Part shown: positions 17,252-27,336 of the stretch, in pieces | Position numbering within the stretch: position 1 is the first letter of the stretch | Layout of the letters: each line of letters opens with the position of its first letter | NCBI RefSeq assembly: GCF_000373625.1 | Contig: NZ_KB891987.1 | Coordinates: 248,001-312,000, forward strand | DNA length: 64,000 nucleotides | DNA from: Streptomyces sp. LaPpAH-108 | Lineage (GTDB): Bacteria; Actinomycetota; Actinomycetes; Streptomycetales; Streptomycetaceae | Reading direction: 5' to 3' | Made by a program: the position numbers and the translations under genes | Notes under the pieces: generated by a model | Databases searched by the model: none | What the model was told of the DNA's origin: nothing | Seen by the model: only the letters and a program-made list of their open reading frames with translations

Positions 17252-18274
17252 ATGAAGCCGACGAAGAACGGAACGGCGCAGAGCGCCACGCTCGCCGAGA
17301 TCGCCCGGGAGGCCGGGGTGTCGGCTCCGACTGTTTCGAAGGTGCTCAACGGGCGCGCCGACGTCGCCGCGGCCACCCGGGCCCGGGTCGAGGAGCTGCT
17401 GCGCGCCCACGGCTACCGCCGCAGACGGGCCGAGGCGACGCGCTCGCCGCTGATCGACCTGGTCTTCCACGAGCTGGAGAGCGCCTGGGCGATGGAGGTC
17501 ATCCGGGGCGTGGAGAACGTGGCCCGGGAGGCGGGCCTGAGCGTGGTGCTCTCCGAGAGCGCCGGGCGGCTCACCCCCGGCCGCACCTGGGCCGACCAGG
17601 TCGCGGGCCGCCGCCCGCACGGCGTGATCCTCGTCCTGTCGGACCTGGACGACGCCCAGCGCGCCCTGCTGACCAGCCGCTGCATCCCCTTCGTGGTCCT
17701 CGATCCGGCGGGCGACCCGGGGGCCGACGTGCCCTCCATCGGCGCCACCAACTGGCAGGGCGGCCTCGCCGCGACCCGGCACCTCATCGACCTCGGCCAC
17801 ACCCGGATCGGCGCGATCAGCGGGCCCTCCCGCATGATGTGCAGCCGCGCCCGCCTCGACGGCTACCGGGCCGCGCTGGAGACGGCAGGTCTGCCCGTCG
17901 ACCCGGCCCTGATCAAGGCGGGCGACTTCCACCACGACTCCGGCCGCCGCCTCGGCCTGGACCTCCTGCGCGCCCCCGACCGCCCCACCGCCGTCTTCGC
18001 GGGCAACGACCTCCAGGCCCTCGGCCTCTACGAAGCCGCCCGCGAACTCGGCCTCCGCGTCCCCGACGACCTCAGCGTCGTCGGCTTCGACGACCTCCCC
18101 GTCGCCCGCTGGGTCGGCCCCCCACTGACCACCGTCCGCCAGCCCCTGACCGAAATGGCCGAAGCCGCCGCCCGCCTGGTCCTCGACCTCGGCCGCGCCG
18201 AGCCCACCTCCACCCGCGTGGAACTGGCGACGAGCCTGGTGGTGCGGTCGAGCACGGGGGCGCCGCCTGCGTGA
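17252..18274 (+). CDS. LacI-family transcriptional regulator
   Basis: A 340-residue repressor. The helix-turn-helix and hinge region is TLAEIAREAGVSAPTVSKVLNGRADVAAATRARVEELLRAHGYRR. The sugar-binding domain (about 60-335) shows GVILVLSDLDDAQ, FVVLDPAG, ATRHLIDLGHTRIGAISG, AVFAGNDLQALGLYEAAREL and LSVVGFDDLPVARWVGPPLTTVRQPL. It is divergent from the transporter operon and very probably represses it until an imported sugar is bound. TACGAT at 17239-17244 ends 7 nt before the ATG, suggesting a leaderless transcript. Confidence 0.95.
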   Translation: MKPTKNGTAQSATLAEIAREAGVSAPTVSKVLNGRADVAAATRARVEELLRAHGYRRRRAEATRSPLIDLVFHELESAWAMEVIRGVENVAREAGLSVVLSESAGRLTPGRTWADQVAGRRPHGVILVLSDLDDAQRALLTSRCIPFVVLDPAGDPGADVPSIGATNWQGGLAATRHLIDLGHTRIGAISGPSRMMCSRARLDGYRAALETAGLPVDPALIKAGDFHHDSGRRLGLDLLRAPDRPTAVFAGNDLQALGLYEAARELGLRVPDDLSVVGFDDLPVARWVGPPLTTVRQPLTEMAEAAARLVLDLGRAEPTSTRVELATSLVVRSSTGAPPA

Positions 18275-18397
18275 TCACCCGTTTGGATGATCGGCAGAGG
18301 TTACGGAGCGTCAGGTGCAGGGGCTTCCCTAGCGTTTCCTTGTCGCTTGTGCCGCAGCGGCGCACATGCCCACACTTGAAGGAGGAGGTGCTTCACG

Positions 18398-19036
18398 ATG
18401 ACCGCTCTCGCAGAAGAGGTGGTGGCCCCGGTGGTGACGGATCAGCCGGTTCCCGAGCCGGTTTCCGATCTGGACGAGGTCCTGTGGCAGGCGTGGAAGG
18501 CCATGGATCTCCCCGAGGGCTACCGCGCCGAGATCATCGAGGGGGCCATCGAGGTGTCGCCTACCGGTCGCCGTCGTCACGGCGTGCTGTGCAACCGGCT
18601 TCGCCGGGCGCTGGACACGCACTTGGCGCGCGGTGGTTACGCGCCCTATCAAGACATCAACGTCATTCACCGCCAGAAGGTCTGGGTGCCCGGCCTTTTC
18701 GTCGCGCCCGTCGACCTCGACGAGATCCCCGATGAAGAGGGCCTCGGCGTCGACGCCGCCGGAGTCAAGATGGTCATCGAAGTGACCTCCCCCGGCCACC
18801 GCAACCTCCAGCGCGACCGCGCCCGCAAGCGCCGCGAGTACGCCCGGGCAGGCATTCCGGTCTACGTGATCGTCGACGACTACGACGACGAGGGAGCCGT
18901 GCTGGTGCTGACGTCCCCCGATGCGAAGAAGGGCAAGTACGCCGACGAGCACCGGGTTCCGTACGGGACGGACGCGGTGATCCCGGAGGGCCCGGCGAAG
19001 GGTTTCGCGGTGGGCAAGTCGATCGTTACGGCCTGA
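18398..19036 (+). CDS. Uma2 family (DUF820) endonuclease-like protein
   Basis: A 212-residue protein of the Uma2 family, whose members have a PD-(D/E)xK nuclease-like fold but mostly unknown roles. Characteristic pieces are LPEGYRAEIIEGAIEVSPTG, HGVLCNRLRRALDTHL, PGLFVAPVDLDEIPDE, VKMVIEVTSPGHRNLQRDRARKRREYARAGIPVYVIVDD. The putative catalytic D/E-x-K lies in the MVIEVTSP...RKR region. Uma2 genes are numerous in Streptomyces. The ribosome binding site AAGGAGGAGG is unusually strong, 9 nt before the ATG. It converges with the methyltransferase gene, with 10 bp between stops. Confidence 0.92.
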   Translation: MTALAEEVVAPVVTDQPVPEPVSDLDEVLWQAWKAMDLPEGYRAEIIEGAIEVSPTGRRRHGVLCNRLRRALDTHLARGGYAPYQDINVIHRQKVWVPGLFVAPVDLDEIPDEEGLGVDAAGVKMVIEVTSPGHRNLQRDRARKRREYARAGIPVYVIVDDYDDEGAVLVLTSPDAKKGKYADEHRVPYGTDAVIPEGPAKGFAVGKSIVTA

Positions 19037-19046
19037 GCCGGGCGCC

Positions 19047-20234
19047 CTACGTTGCCGGATGTCCGATCAGCATCGTCGGGGCGCCTGCCACCCGGGTCAG
19101 GAACACCGTCGCGGAGTTCGGGCCCTGGGGCTTCACCTTGCGGCGGAGTTCTTCCGGTTCGACCGCTGAGCCGCGCTTTTTGACGGTGAGGGTGCCGACC
19201 TGGCGTTCGCGGAGGAGGGACTTCAACTTCTTGAGGTTGAAGGGGAGTTGGTCGGTGATCTCGTAGGCGGTGGCGTAGGGGGTGGGGCGCAGGGTGTCGG
19301 CGGTGATGTAGGCGATGGTCTCGTCCAGGAGGCCGCCGTCCAGGTCCTCGGCGACCTCGGCGACCAGATGGGCGCGGATGACGGCGCCGTCGGGCTCGTA
19401 GAGGTAGCGGCCGACCGGGCGGACCGCCGGGTCGGGCAGGCCGCGGCCCAGCAGGGTGCGGGGGCCCGGGAGCAGGGTGGCGCGGACGCCGCCCGGGGCG
19501 CCGGTGCCGAACCACAGCACCGCCTCCTTCACGTCCCCGCCGTCCGAGATCCACTCGGCCTCGGCCTCGGCGGGCACCGCCTCGTGCGGGACGCCGGGGG
19601 CGATCTTCAGCGCGGCGCGCGGGGCCGTACGGGCCGCCGCGACCGCCCAGGACAGCGGCGGTGAGTACGCCTCCGGGTCGAAGATCCGGCCCCGGCCGCC
19701 GCGTCGCGCCGGGTCCACGAACACCGCGTCGTACCCGGCCGTGTCCACCTCGGTGACGTCCGCCTCGCGCACCTCGATCAGACCGTCCAGGCCCAGCGCC
19801 TCCGCGTTCGCCCGCGCCACCGCCGCCGTCAGCGGGTCGCGGTCCACGGCGAGCACCCGGATGCCCGCGCGGGCCAGCGCGATCGCGTCGCCGCCGATCC
19901 CGCAGCACAGATCAGCCACCGAGGTCACCCCGAGCGCCCGCATCCGCTCCGCGCGGTACGCCGCCACGCTGGTCCGGGTCGACTGCTCGACCCCGTTCGG
20001 CGTGAAGAACATCCGCTCCGCGTCCTCGGTCCCGAACTTGGCCGCCGCCCGCTGCCGCAGCCGGGCCTGCCCCAGCGCGGCCGACACCAGGCCGACCGGG
20101 TGGGTGCGGCGCAGCCGGGTGGCGACGGCGAGTTCGTCGGCCGGGGCGGTGCCGCGCACCTCGTCGAGCAGGGCCCGGCCCTCGTCGGTGCGCAGGGCGT
20201 GGAACGCGGGGAGGGGAGAGAGCTGGTCGTTCAC
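19047..20234 (-). CDS. SAM-dependent methyltransferase with THUMP-like domain
   Basis: A 395-residue class I methyltransferase. The SAM-binding motif is VADLCCGIGGDAIALARAG followed by VLAVDRDPLTAAVARANAEAL, and the catalytic-loop region reads AVFVDPARRGGRGRIFDPEAYSPPLSW. The C-terminal 120 residues (DQLPFNLKKLKSLLRERQVG and after) match the THUMP-like domain found with this family in actinobacteria, which suggests an RNA substrate. The exact target is unknown. The gene stands alone, divergent from the polysaccharide deacetylase gene. Confidence 0.88.
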   Translation of the reverse strand: MNDQLSPLPAFHALRTDEGRALLDEVRGTAPADELAVATRLRRTHPVGLVSAALGQARLRQRAAAKFGTEDAERMFFTPNGVEQSTRTSVAAYRAERMRALGVTSVADLCCGIGGDAIALARAGIRVLAVDRDPLTAAVARANAEALGLDGLIEVREADVTEVDTAGYDAVFVDPARRGGRGRIFDPEAYSPPLSWAVAAARTAPRAALKIAPGVPHEAVPAEAEAEWISDGGDVKEAVLWFGTGAPGGVRATLLPGPRTLLGRGLPDPAVRPVGRYLYEPDGAVIRAHLVAEVAEDLDGGLLDETIAYITADTLRPTPYATAYEITDQLPFNLKKLKSLLRERQVGTLTVKKRGSAVEPEELRRKVKPQGPNSATVFLTRVAGAPTMLIGHPAT

Positions 20235-20324
20235 CGGCTCATTGTGGGCCAGTCGGTGGACCGTACGCCTCCGGCGGCGGTGTCGGGCCGGTCACGGGGC
20301 TCCGGCCTGCCAAGATCCGGCACC

Positions 20325-21248
20325 ATGCGAGCCGTCGTACAAAACGATAAAATTCGGGCGCGTTGGCGCTCGACCGCCCTGCGGTGCGGCGCCGCCGCAC
20401 TGACCACCGCCGCCGTCCTCACCGGCTGCGCGGGCCCCGGCGACAGCGCCGCCCCGCACAAGGCCCCCGCCGGACAGGGCGGCCCCGCCAAGCCCCAGGA
20501 CGCTGCCGCCGCCCGCGCCGCCGAACAGCAGCGCATGGCCGCCGCCGCCCGCAAGTGGGGGCTCACCCAGGTCCCGCTCACCCCGCCCGCGCCGCCCACC
20601 ACCAAGCCGAAGATCACCGCCCGCGCCGGTTTCGAGGTCGACCACCAGGACGACTGGGACCTCCCCCCGGTCTTCACCACCGTCCCCACCCGGCAGAAGG
20701 TCGTCTTCCTCACCATCGACGACGGCGCCGAGAAGGACCCCCGGTTCCTGGAGATGATGCGGGAGCTGAAGATCCCGTACACCGCCTTCCTCAGCAACTA
20801 CCTCGTCAAGGACGACTACGGCTACTTCCGCACGATGCAGTCGTACGGCAACACCCTGAACAACCACACCCTCACTCACCCCTATCTCCCCGGCCTCTCC
20901 TACGAGGAGCAGCGCCGCGAGATCTGCGGGATGCAGGACATCATGGAGAAGCAGTTCGGCAAGCGCCCCACCGTCCTGCGCCCGCCCTACGGCGACTACA
21001 ACCAGGACACCCTGCGCGCCGCCAAGTCCTGCGGCATCAAGTACGCCCCGATCTGGAACGAAGAGGTCTTCGTCGACCACTGGGAGTTCCGCGAGGACGA
21101 CCAGCAACTGCGCCGTGGCGACATCGTCCTCACCCACTTCCGGGGCCCCGACGAGTGGAACGGCACCATGGTCGACGACATGCGCCGCTTCCTGAACAAG
21201 GTCACAGCCGAGGGCTACGCGGTGGCCCGCCTGGAGGACTACCTGTGA
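20325..21248 (+). CDS. Polysaccharide deacetylase lipoprotein (NodB fold)
   Basis: A 307-residue lipoprotein with signal ALTTAAVLTGCAG (lipidated Cys35). The NodB domain (about 120-305) has motif 1 VFLTIDDGAEKD, the metal-binding H-x3-H in NNHTLTHPYL, motif 3 RPPYGDYN, and the C-terminal histidine motif in GDIVLTHFRGP. All catalytic and zinc residues are present, so it should deacetylate an N-acetylated cell-wall or extracellular glycan. CAAGAT at 20311-20316 lies 8 nt before the ATG. Its TGA overlaps a GTG that could start the degenerate paralogue downstream. Confidence 0.92.
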   Translation: MRAVVQNDKIRARWRSTALRCGAAALTTAAVLTGCAGPGDSAAPHKAPAGQGGPAKPQDAAAARAAEQQRMAAAARKWGLTQVPLTPPAPPTTKPKITARAGFEVDHQDDWDLPPVFTTVPTRQKVVFLTIDDGAEKDPRFLEMMRELKIPYTAFLSNYLVKDDYGYFRTMQSYGNTLNNHTLTHPYLPGLSYEEQRREICGMQDIMEKQFGKRPTVLRPPYGDYNQDTLRAAKSCGIKYAPIWNEEVFVDHWEFREDDQQLRRGDIVLTHFRGPDEWNGTMVDDMRRFLNKVTAEGYAVARLEDYL

Positions 21249-22804
21249 GGGGTGGGGGGCGGAGGCCGATTCGGCTGGGACGGGTTCGGCGGGAGCCGGG
21301 GCGTTCGGTGAGGGGTGGAGGCGCGGGCGGGACCGGGGGTGGGGCTGAGGCCGGGACCGGTCCTGGAAGAGGGGCCGGGATCGGAGTCGGGATCGGGACT
21401 GGTGCTGGGGCCGAGGTCGGGATCAGGACTCAGGCTGAGGCCGGGACCGGTACTGGAGCCGGGATCGGGATCGGAGTCGAGGCCGCCGCAATCGAGGCTG
21501 GGGCTGGGATCGGTACTGGAGCTGGGATCGGGACTGAGGTCGGGGTCCGGACCAGGGCTGGGGTCGGGGCCGGGGCCGAGATCGGAGGCGAGCCTGGGAC
21601 CGGAGTTGGGATCGGGATTGAGGCTGAAGCCGGGACCGGGACTGGGGCTGGCATCGGGACTGGAGTCGGGATCGGAGGCGGGGCGGGGGCTGGGGCTGAG
21701 GTCGGGATCGGGGCTCAGGCTGAGGCCGGGACCGGTCCTGGAGCTGGTATCGGAGTCGGGGCCGCAGTCGGGGTCGGGACTGGGGCTGGCATCGGGACTG
21801 GAGTCGGATTCGGGGCCGGGATCGAGGCTGGGACTGGGACCGTGGCTGGGGCCGGAGTCGTGACTGGGGTCGAGGTCGGGACTGCGTCCGGGACCAGAGC
21901 TAGGGCTGGTGTCGGGACCGGTGCTGGAGCCGGGACCGGGGTCGGGGCCAGAGCTGGGATCGGAACTGGGACTGGTGCCGGGATCGGAGGCGGGGCCGCG
22001 ATCGGGGCTGGGGCTGGGATCGGGACTGAGGTCGGGGCCCGGACCAGGGCTGGGGTCGGAGGCACGCGGGCCGCGCTGTGTGCCGTGCTCGCCACCGTCA
22101 CCCTCCTGACCGGCTGCGCCCAGTCCGTCGACCCCATCGAACGCCTCGGCAAGAAGGCCGCCGAGGGAGTGCACCGCCCCGTCGTACGTGCCGACCGCGC
22201 CTACCGCCACTGGGGCCTGCCCGCCCCCCTCGCCACCGCCCCCCACCACGCGGCGACCACCCGCACGACCCCCCTCCCGCCGGTCGTGGACCGCGTCCCC
22301 ACCACCGACAAGGTCGTCTTCCTGACCTACGACGACGGCGCGGGCCAGGACCCCCGCCTGGCCACCCTGATCCGCGAACTCCGCCTGCCGGTAACCGTCT
22401 TCGCCACCGCCCCCCAACCCGCCCTGCACAAGGCGGGCGCGACGGTCGAACGCCGGGCCCCCCGCCACGGCACCCTCCCCGGCCTCCCCTACCCCCGCCA
22501 GCACACCGCCCTCTGCACCCACCCCACCCCCCACCTCCTCCGCCCCCGCCAACGCGCCTACGACCACACCACCCTCCGCGCCGCCGCCCACTGCGGCATC
22601 ACCGCGCTGGTCCTCTGGCGCGCGACCGTCACCTCAACAGGCGTGGCCTACACCAGAGGCACCCACACACTCCTCCCCGGCGACATCGTCCGAGTGGGCC
22701 CGGCCCGAGGCTCGGCGACAGCACTGGGCGAGCGAACGGCCCGCCTGCTGCGACGGGTCCAGGAACGGGGCCTGACGGTGGGCCACCTGGAGGACTACCT
22801 GTAG
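21245..22804 (+). CDS. Degenerate polysaccharide deacetylase paralogue with repeat-expanded N-terminus
   Basis: From about 22064 this frame encodes a second deacetylase-like lipoprotein: ALCAVLATVTLLTGCAQSVD, then VVFLTYDDGAGQDPRLATLIREL and the ending RVQERGLTVGHLEDYL, which matches the ending of the upstream enzyme (GYAVARLEDYL). The catalytic parts are lost. NHTLTHPYLPGL is replaced by RRAPRHGTLPGL, RPPYGDYN by RPRQRAYD, and GDIVLTHF by GDIVRVGP. The lipobox has no nearby start codon. The only in-frame option found is GTG 21245, which would place about 270 residues of (Gly-X) repeat before the signal. It is therefore probably a decayed duplicate or pseudogene. Translation from 21245 is unproven. 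Confidence 0.45.
   Translation: MRGGGRRPIRLGRVRREPGRSVRGGGAGGTGGGAEAGTGPGRGAGIGVGIGTGAGAEVGIRTQAEAGTGTGAGIGIGVEAAAIEAGAGIGTGAGIGTEVGVRTRAGVGAGAEIGGEPGTGVGIGIEAEAGTGTGAGIGTGVGIGGGAGAGAEVGIGAQAEAGTGPGAGIGVGAAVGVGTGAGIGTGVGFGAGIEAGTGTVAGAGVVTGVEVGTASGTRARAGVGTGAGAGTGVGARAGIGTGTGAGIGGGAAIGAGAGIGTEVGARTRAGVGGTRAALCAVLATVTLLTGCAQSVDPIERLGKKAAEGVHRPVVRADRAYRHWGLPAPLATAPHHAATTRTTPLPPVVDRVPTTDKVVFLTYDDGAGQDPRLATLIRELRLPVTVFATAPQPALHKAGATVERRAPRHGTLPGLPYPRQHTALCTHPTPHLLRPRQRAYDHTTLRAAAHCGITALVLWRATVTSTGVAYTRGTHTLLPGDIVRVGPARGSATALGERTARLLRRVQERGLTVGHLEDYL
21320..22062. repeat. Degenerate hexanucleotide tract (GGN-RNY)n
   Basis: About 740 bp consist almost wholly of six-base units of the form GG-N then a purine-any-pyrimidine triplet, such as GGGATC, GGAGTC, GGGACT, GGGGCC, with longer blocks recurring (GAGGCCGGGACCGG). 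In one plus frame it would encode Gly-Ile/Val/Thr/Ala repeats, and on the minus strand Pro-Val/Ile/Ala/Thr repeats. Most frames stay open because the unit is a multiple of three. Third-position GC is lower than in neighbouring genes, so simple-sequence expansion is more likely than selected protein. Confidence 0.85.
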
Positions 22805-22857
22805 ACGACCCGGCCCAGGCGACCGACGAACCCCGAGGCTCGTAGCGCGGCCACTCT

Positions 22858-23371
22858 CAGCCGCCCGGCGGATGCCAAGGCCCTTAAAGACGGCCACTCC
22901 CAGCCGGTCCGGCGAACGCCAAGGCCACAACGGCCGCAACTCTCAGCCGGTCCGGCGGATACGAAGGCCCGTAGCGCCGACCACCGCCAGCCTCCCCGAC
23001 ACAGACCAAGACCCGTAACCCCGGCCACCACCAGCCCGCCCGGAGCAGGCTAAGGCCCCGTAACAGCAGCCACTATCGGCCGGTCCGGCGGATGTTAAAG
23101 CCCCATAACCGCAGCCACCATCAGCCCGCCCGGAGCAGACGAAGACCCCATAGCAGCAGCCACCACCAGTCCGCCCGAAGCAGGCCAAGGCCCGTAACGG
23201 CAGCCACCATCAGCCCGCACCCAGCAGACCAAGACCCCGTAGCAGCAGCCACCACCAGCCCGTCCGGCGCAGACCAAGGCCCCATAACAGCGGCCACCAT
23301 CAGCCCGTCCGGCGTTTGAGGACGAGGCCCCTTGAGGGCCGAAAGCGGGGGCGTGGGGGTGCAACCCCCAC
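22858..23371. repeat. Eleven-copy tandem array of a 43-45 bp unit plus terminal hairpin
   Basis: Units beginning CAGCC-CGTCCGGCG recur at 22858, 22901, 22944, 22988, 23032, 23077, 23122, 23167, 23211, 23256 and 23301. Spacing is 43-45 bp and becomes exactly 45 in most of the later copies. Each has AAGGCCC and GCAGCCACCA-like parts. The last copy continues into GCGTTTGAGGACGAGGCCC, which I recognise as a dispersed intergenic element common in Streptomyces. It ends in a hairpin, GTGGGGG/CCCCCAC at 23353-23371, that could terminate transcription. No gene is supported in this stretch; the reading frames through it are repeat artefacts. Confidence 0.88.
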
Positions 23372-23423
23372 ACAGGCCGAGCCACCTCCCCGCACCCCCG
23401 ATCGCCGACGCGCCGCACGGCAA

Positions 23424-25653
<2,230 letters not shown>

Positions 25654-25682
25654 CCTGAACCGGTAGCACCGGACCCGTCACC

Positions 25683-25711
25683 TCGCCCCGCCGCGCCCTG
25701 CGGCGGGGCGA
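25683..25711. terminator. Terminator between groEL and the SDR gene
   Basis: CGCCCCGCCGC and GCGGCGGGGCG pair over 11 bp (12 with the flanking T-A) around a GCCCT loop, 30 bp after the groEL stop and 51 bp before the end of the convergent SDR gene. It can serve both directions. Confidence 0.8.
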
Positions 25712-25761
25712 CGTGCTGTTCCCCGGAGACCGGCCCCCGTCCCCACCGGCCGTCAGCGGGT

Positions 25762-26535
25762 TCACTGCGGCCCGTACTTCCGCCCCGTCCGTGCGCTGAG
25801 CGTCCCCAGCAGCCCCCGCGGGGCGACCTTCGCCAGGCCCATCAGGGTCTTGTAGCGAGGGTCGGGGATGGAGAGGGTCTTGCCGCGGGAGAGGTCTTCG
25901 AGGGCTTCGGCGACGACCTTGTCGGCGTCGAGCCACATCCAGCCGGGGATGTTGTCGGTGCCCATCCCGGCGCGCTGATGGAACTCGGTGCGGACGAAGC
26001 CGGGGCACAGGGCCATGAGGCGGACGCCGGTGCCCGCGAGGTCCTTCGCCGCGCCCTGGGTGAACTGCACGACCCACGCCTTCGAGGCGCCGTACGTGCC
26101 ACGCGGGACGAAGGCCGCCACCGAGGCGACGTTCACCACGCCACCGCGCCCCCGCTCGCGCATCGCCTCCGTCGCGGCCGAGGTCAGCCGCAGCACCGCC
26201 TCGCAGTGCACCTTGAGCATCCGCAGCTCGTCGGCCATGGAGACGTCGAGATAGCGGCCCTTGTTGCCGAAACCGGCGTTGTTGACCAGCAGGTCGACGG
26301 GGTTGCGGCGGTCACCGAGGCGCTCGGCGACGGTCTCGATGCCCTTGTCGTCCGCCAGGTCGGCGGTGAGCACCTCCGCCTCGATGCCGTGCCGGTCGTG
26401 CAACTCGGTCGCCTGTTCCCGCAGCCGCCCGGTGTCGCGCGCGACCAGGACGAGGTCATGCCCGTCAGCCGCCAGCCGCCGCGCGAACGCGGCGCCGATC
26501 CCCGCGGTCGATCCCGTAATCAGAGCCGTTGTCAT
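25762..26535 (-). CDS. Short-chain dehydrogenase/reductase
   Basis: A 257-residue classical SDR. The NAD(P)-binding motif is ALITGSTAGIGAAFARRLA, the structural motif is LLVNNAGFGNKG, and the catalytic Ser, Tyr and Lys are in VVNVASVAAFVPRGTYGASKAW (YxxxK). The C-terminal part, MALCPGFVRTEFHQRAGM, is usual. VLVARDTGRLREQATEL after strand 2 suggests NADP(H) preference through the Arg. The substrate cannot be predicted. The gene is monocistronic, 52 bp downstream of the MOSC gene on the same strand. Confidence 0.93.
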   Translation of the reverse strand: MTTALITGSTAGIGAAFARRLAADGHDLVLVARDTGRLREQATELHDRHGIEAEVLTADLADDKGIETVAERLGDRRNPVDLLVNNAGFGNKGRYLDVSMADELRMLKVHCEAVLRLTSAATEAMRERGRGGVVNVASVAAFVPRGTYGASKAWVVQFTQGAAKDLAGTGVRLMALCPGFVRTEFHQRAGMGTDNIPGWMWLDADKVVAEALEDLSRGKTLSIPDPRYKTLMGLAKVAPRGLLGTLSARTGRKYGPQ

Positions 26536-26587
26536 GGCCCAAGGGTAGTGACCCCGGGCAGGGTCGTACGTCCTCGGTGACGCGCCC

Positions 26588-27256
26588 TCAGCCCGCCTGT
26601 TCCGCCACGTACTTGCGCACCTTCGCCCGCATCTCGGAATGCAGCGCGTCGATCGCCGGAAGCAGCAGCGGCAGCAGCTCCCGCTCCGTGGTGGCCGCGC
26701 GGAACTGCATCGCCGCCGTCACCCCGTGCTCCGGTCGGTGCACGATCTCCACCGCGTCGCCCGCCCGGATCTCGCCCGGCTCGATCACCCGGAGGTAGGC
26801 ACCCGTGACGGCCTTCCGGGTGAACCTCTTCACCCAGCCCCGTTCGTCCAGATGGCCCTGGAACGTACGGCACGGGATCCGCCCCGAGGTGACCTCCAGA
26901 ACCAGCTCCGGACCGATCCGCCACCGCTCCCCGATGAGGGCCCCGGACACCTCGACGCCGTCCATGGTCAAGTTTTCCCCGAAGCAGCCATTGGCCAAAG
27001 GTCGGCCCAGCTCTCGCTCCCACTCGTCCAGGTCCTCGCGCGCGAAGGCGTACACCGCCTGATCGTCCCCGCCGTGATGGCGCAGGTCGCACACCGTGTC
27101 CCCGGCGAGGCCGCTCCCGCCGACCCCCTTCGGCCCCGGGGCCGACACCCGCACCGGCCCGTCGACGGGCCGCTTGTCGATGCCCGTCAGGCCCTGCGCC
27201 TGATCCGTGTACGGCACCGCCTTGGGGTGCCCGAGATTGACGGAAAGAAGCTTCAT
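26588..27256 (-). CDS. MOSC domain protein (YiiM-like)
   Basis: A 222-residue MOSC protein. Such proteins are linked to molybdenum cofactor sulfuration or to detoxification with molybdo-enzymes of the YiiM/YcbX type. Landmarks are MKLLSVNLGHPKAV, LAGDTVCDLRHHGGDDQAVYAF, GENLTMDGVEVSGALIGERWRIG and the conserved Cys in VTSGRIPCRTFQGHL. The ATG at 27256 is chosen because the family begins at this point; a longer frame to 27316 adds 20 residues without family support. It is divergent from the LysR gene, with an 80 bp spacer. Confidence 0.92.
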   Translation of the reverse strand: MKLLSVNLGHPKAVPYTDQAQGLTGIDKRPVDGPVRVSAPGPKGVGGSGLAGDTVCDLRHHGGDDQAVYAFAREDLDEWERELGRPLANGCFGENLTMDGVEVSGALIGERWRIGPELVLEVTSGRIPCRTFQGHLDERGWVKRFTRKAVTGAYLRVIEPGEIRAGDAVEIVHRPEHGVTAAMQFRAATTERELLPLLLPAIDALHSEMRAKVRKYVAEQAG

Positions 27257-27336
27257 GAGCGCACGGTACGTGACCGTCTCCCAAAGCGTCGACGCGATAT
27301 TGGGCACCTCTCCCAAGCGCGGCTTATGCTCGAAGG

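Noticed and set aside
22795-23188. Minus-strand ORFs with 15-residue periodicity
   Set aside because: They are translations of the 45-bp tandem array before groES; no start signals or conserved domain.
22858-23345. CRISPR array
   Set aside because: The 43-45 bp units are directly contiguous and diverge along their full length; there are no constant repeats with unique spacers and no cas genes.
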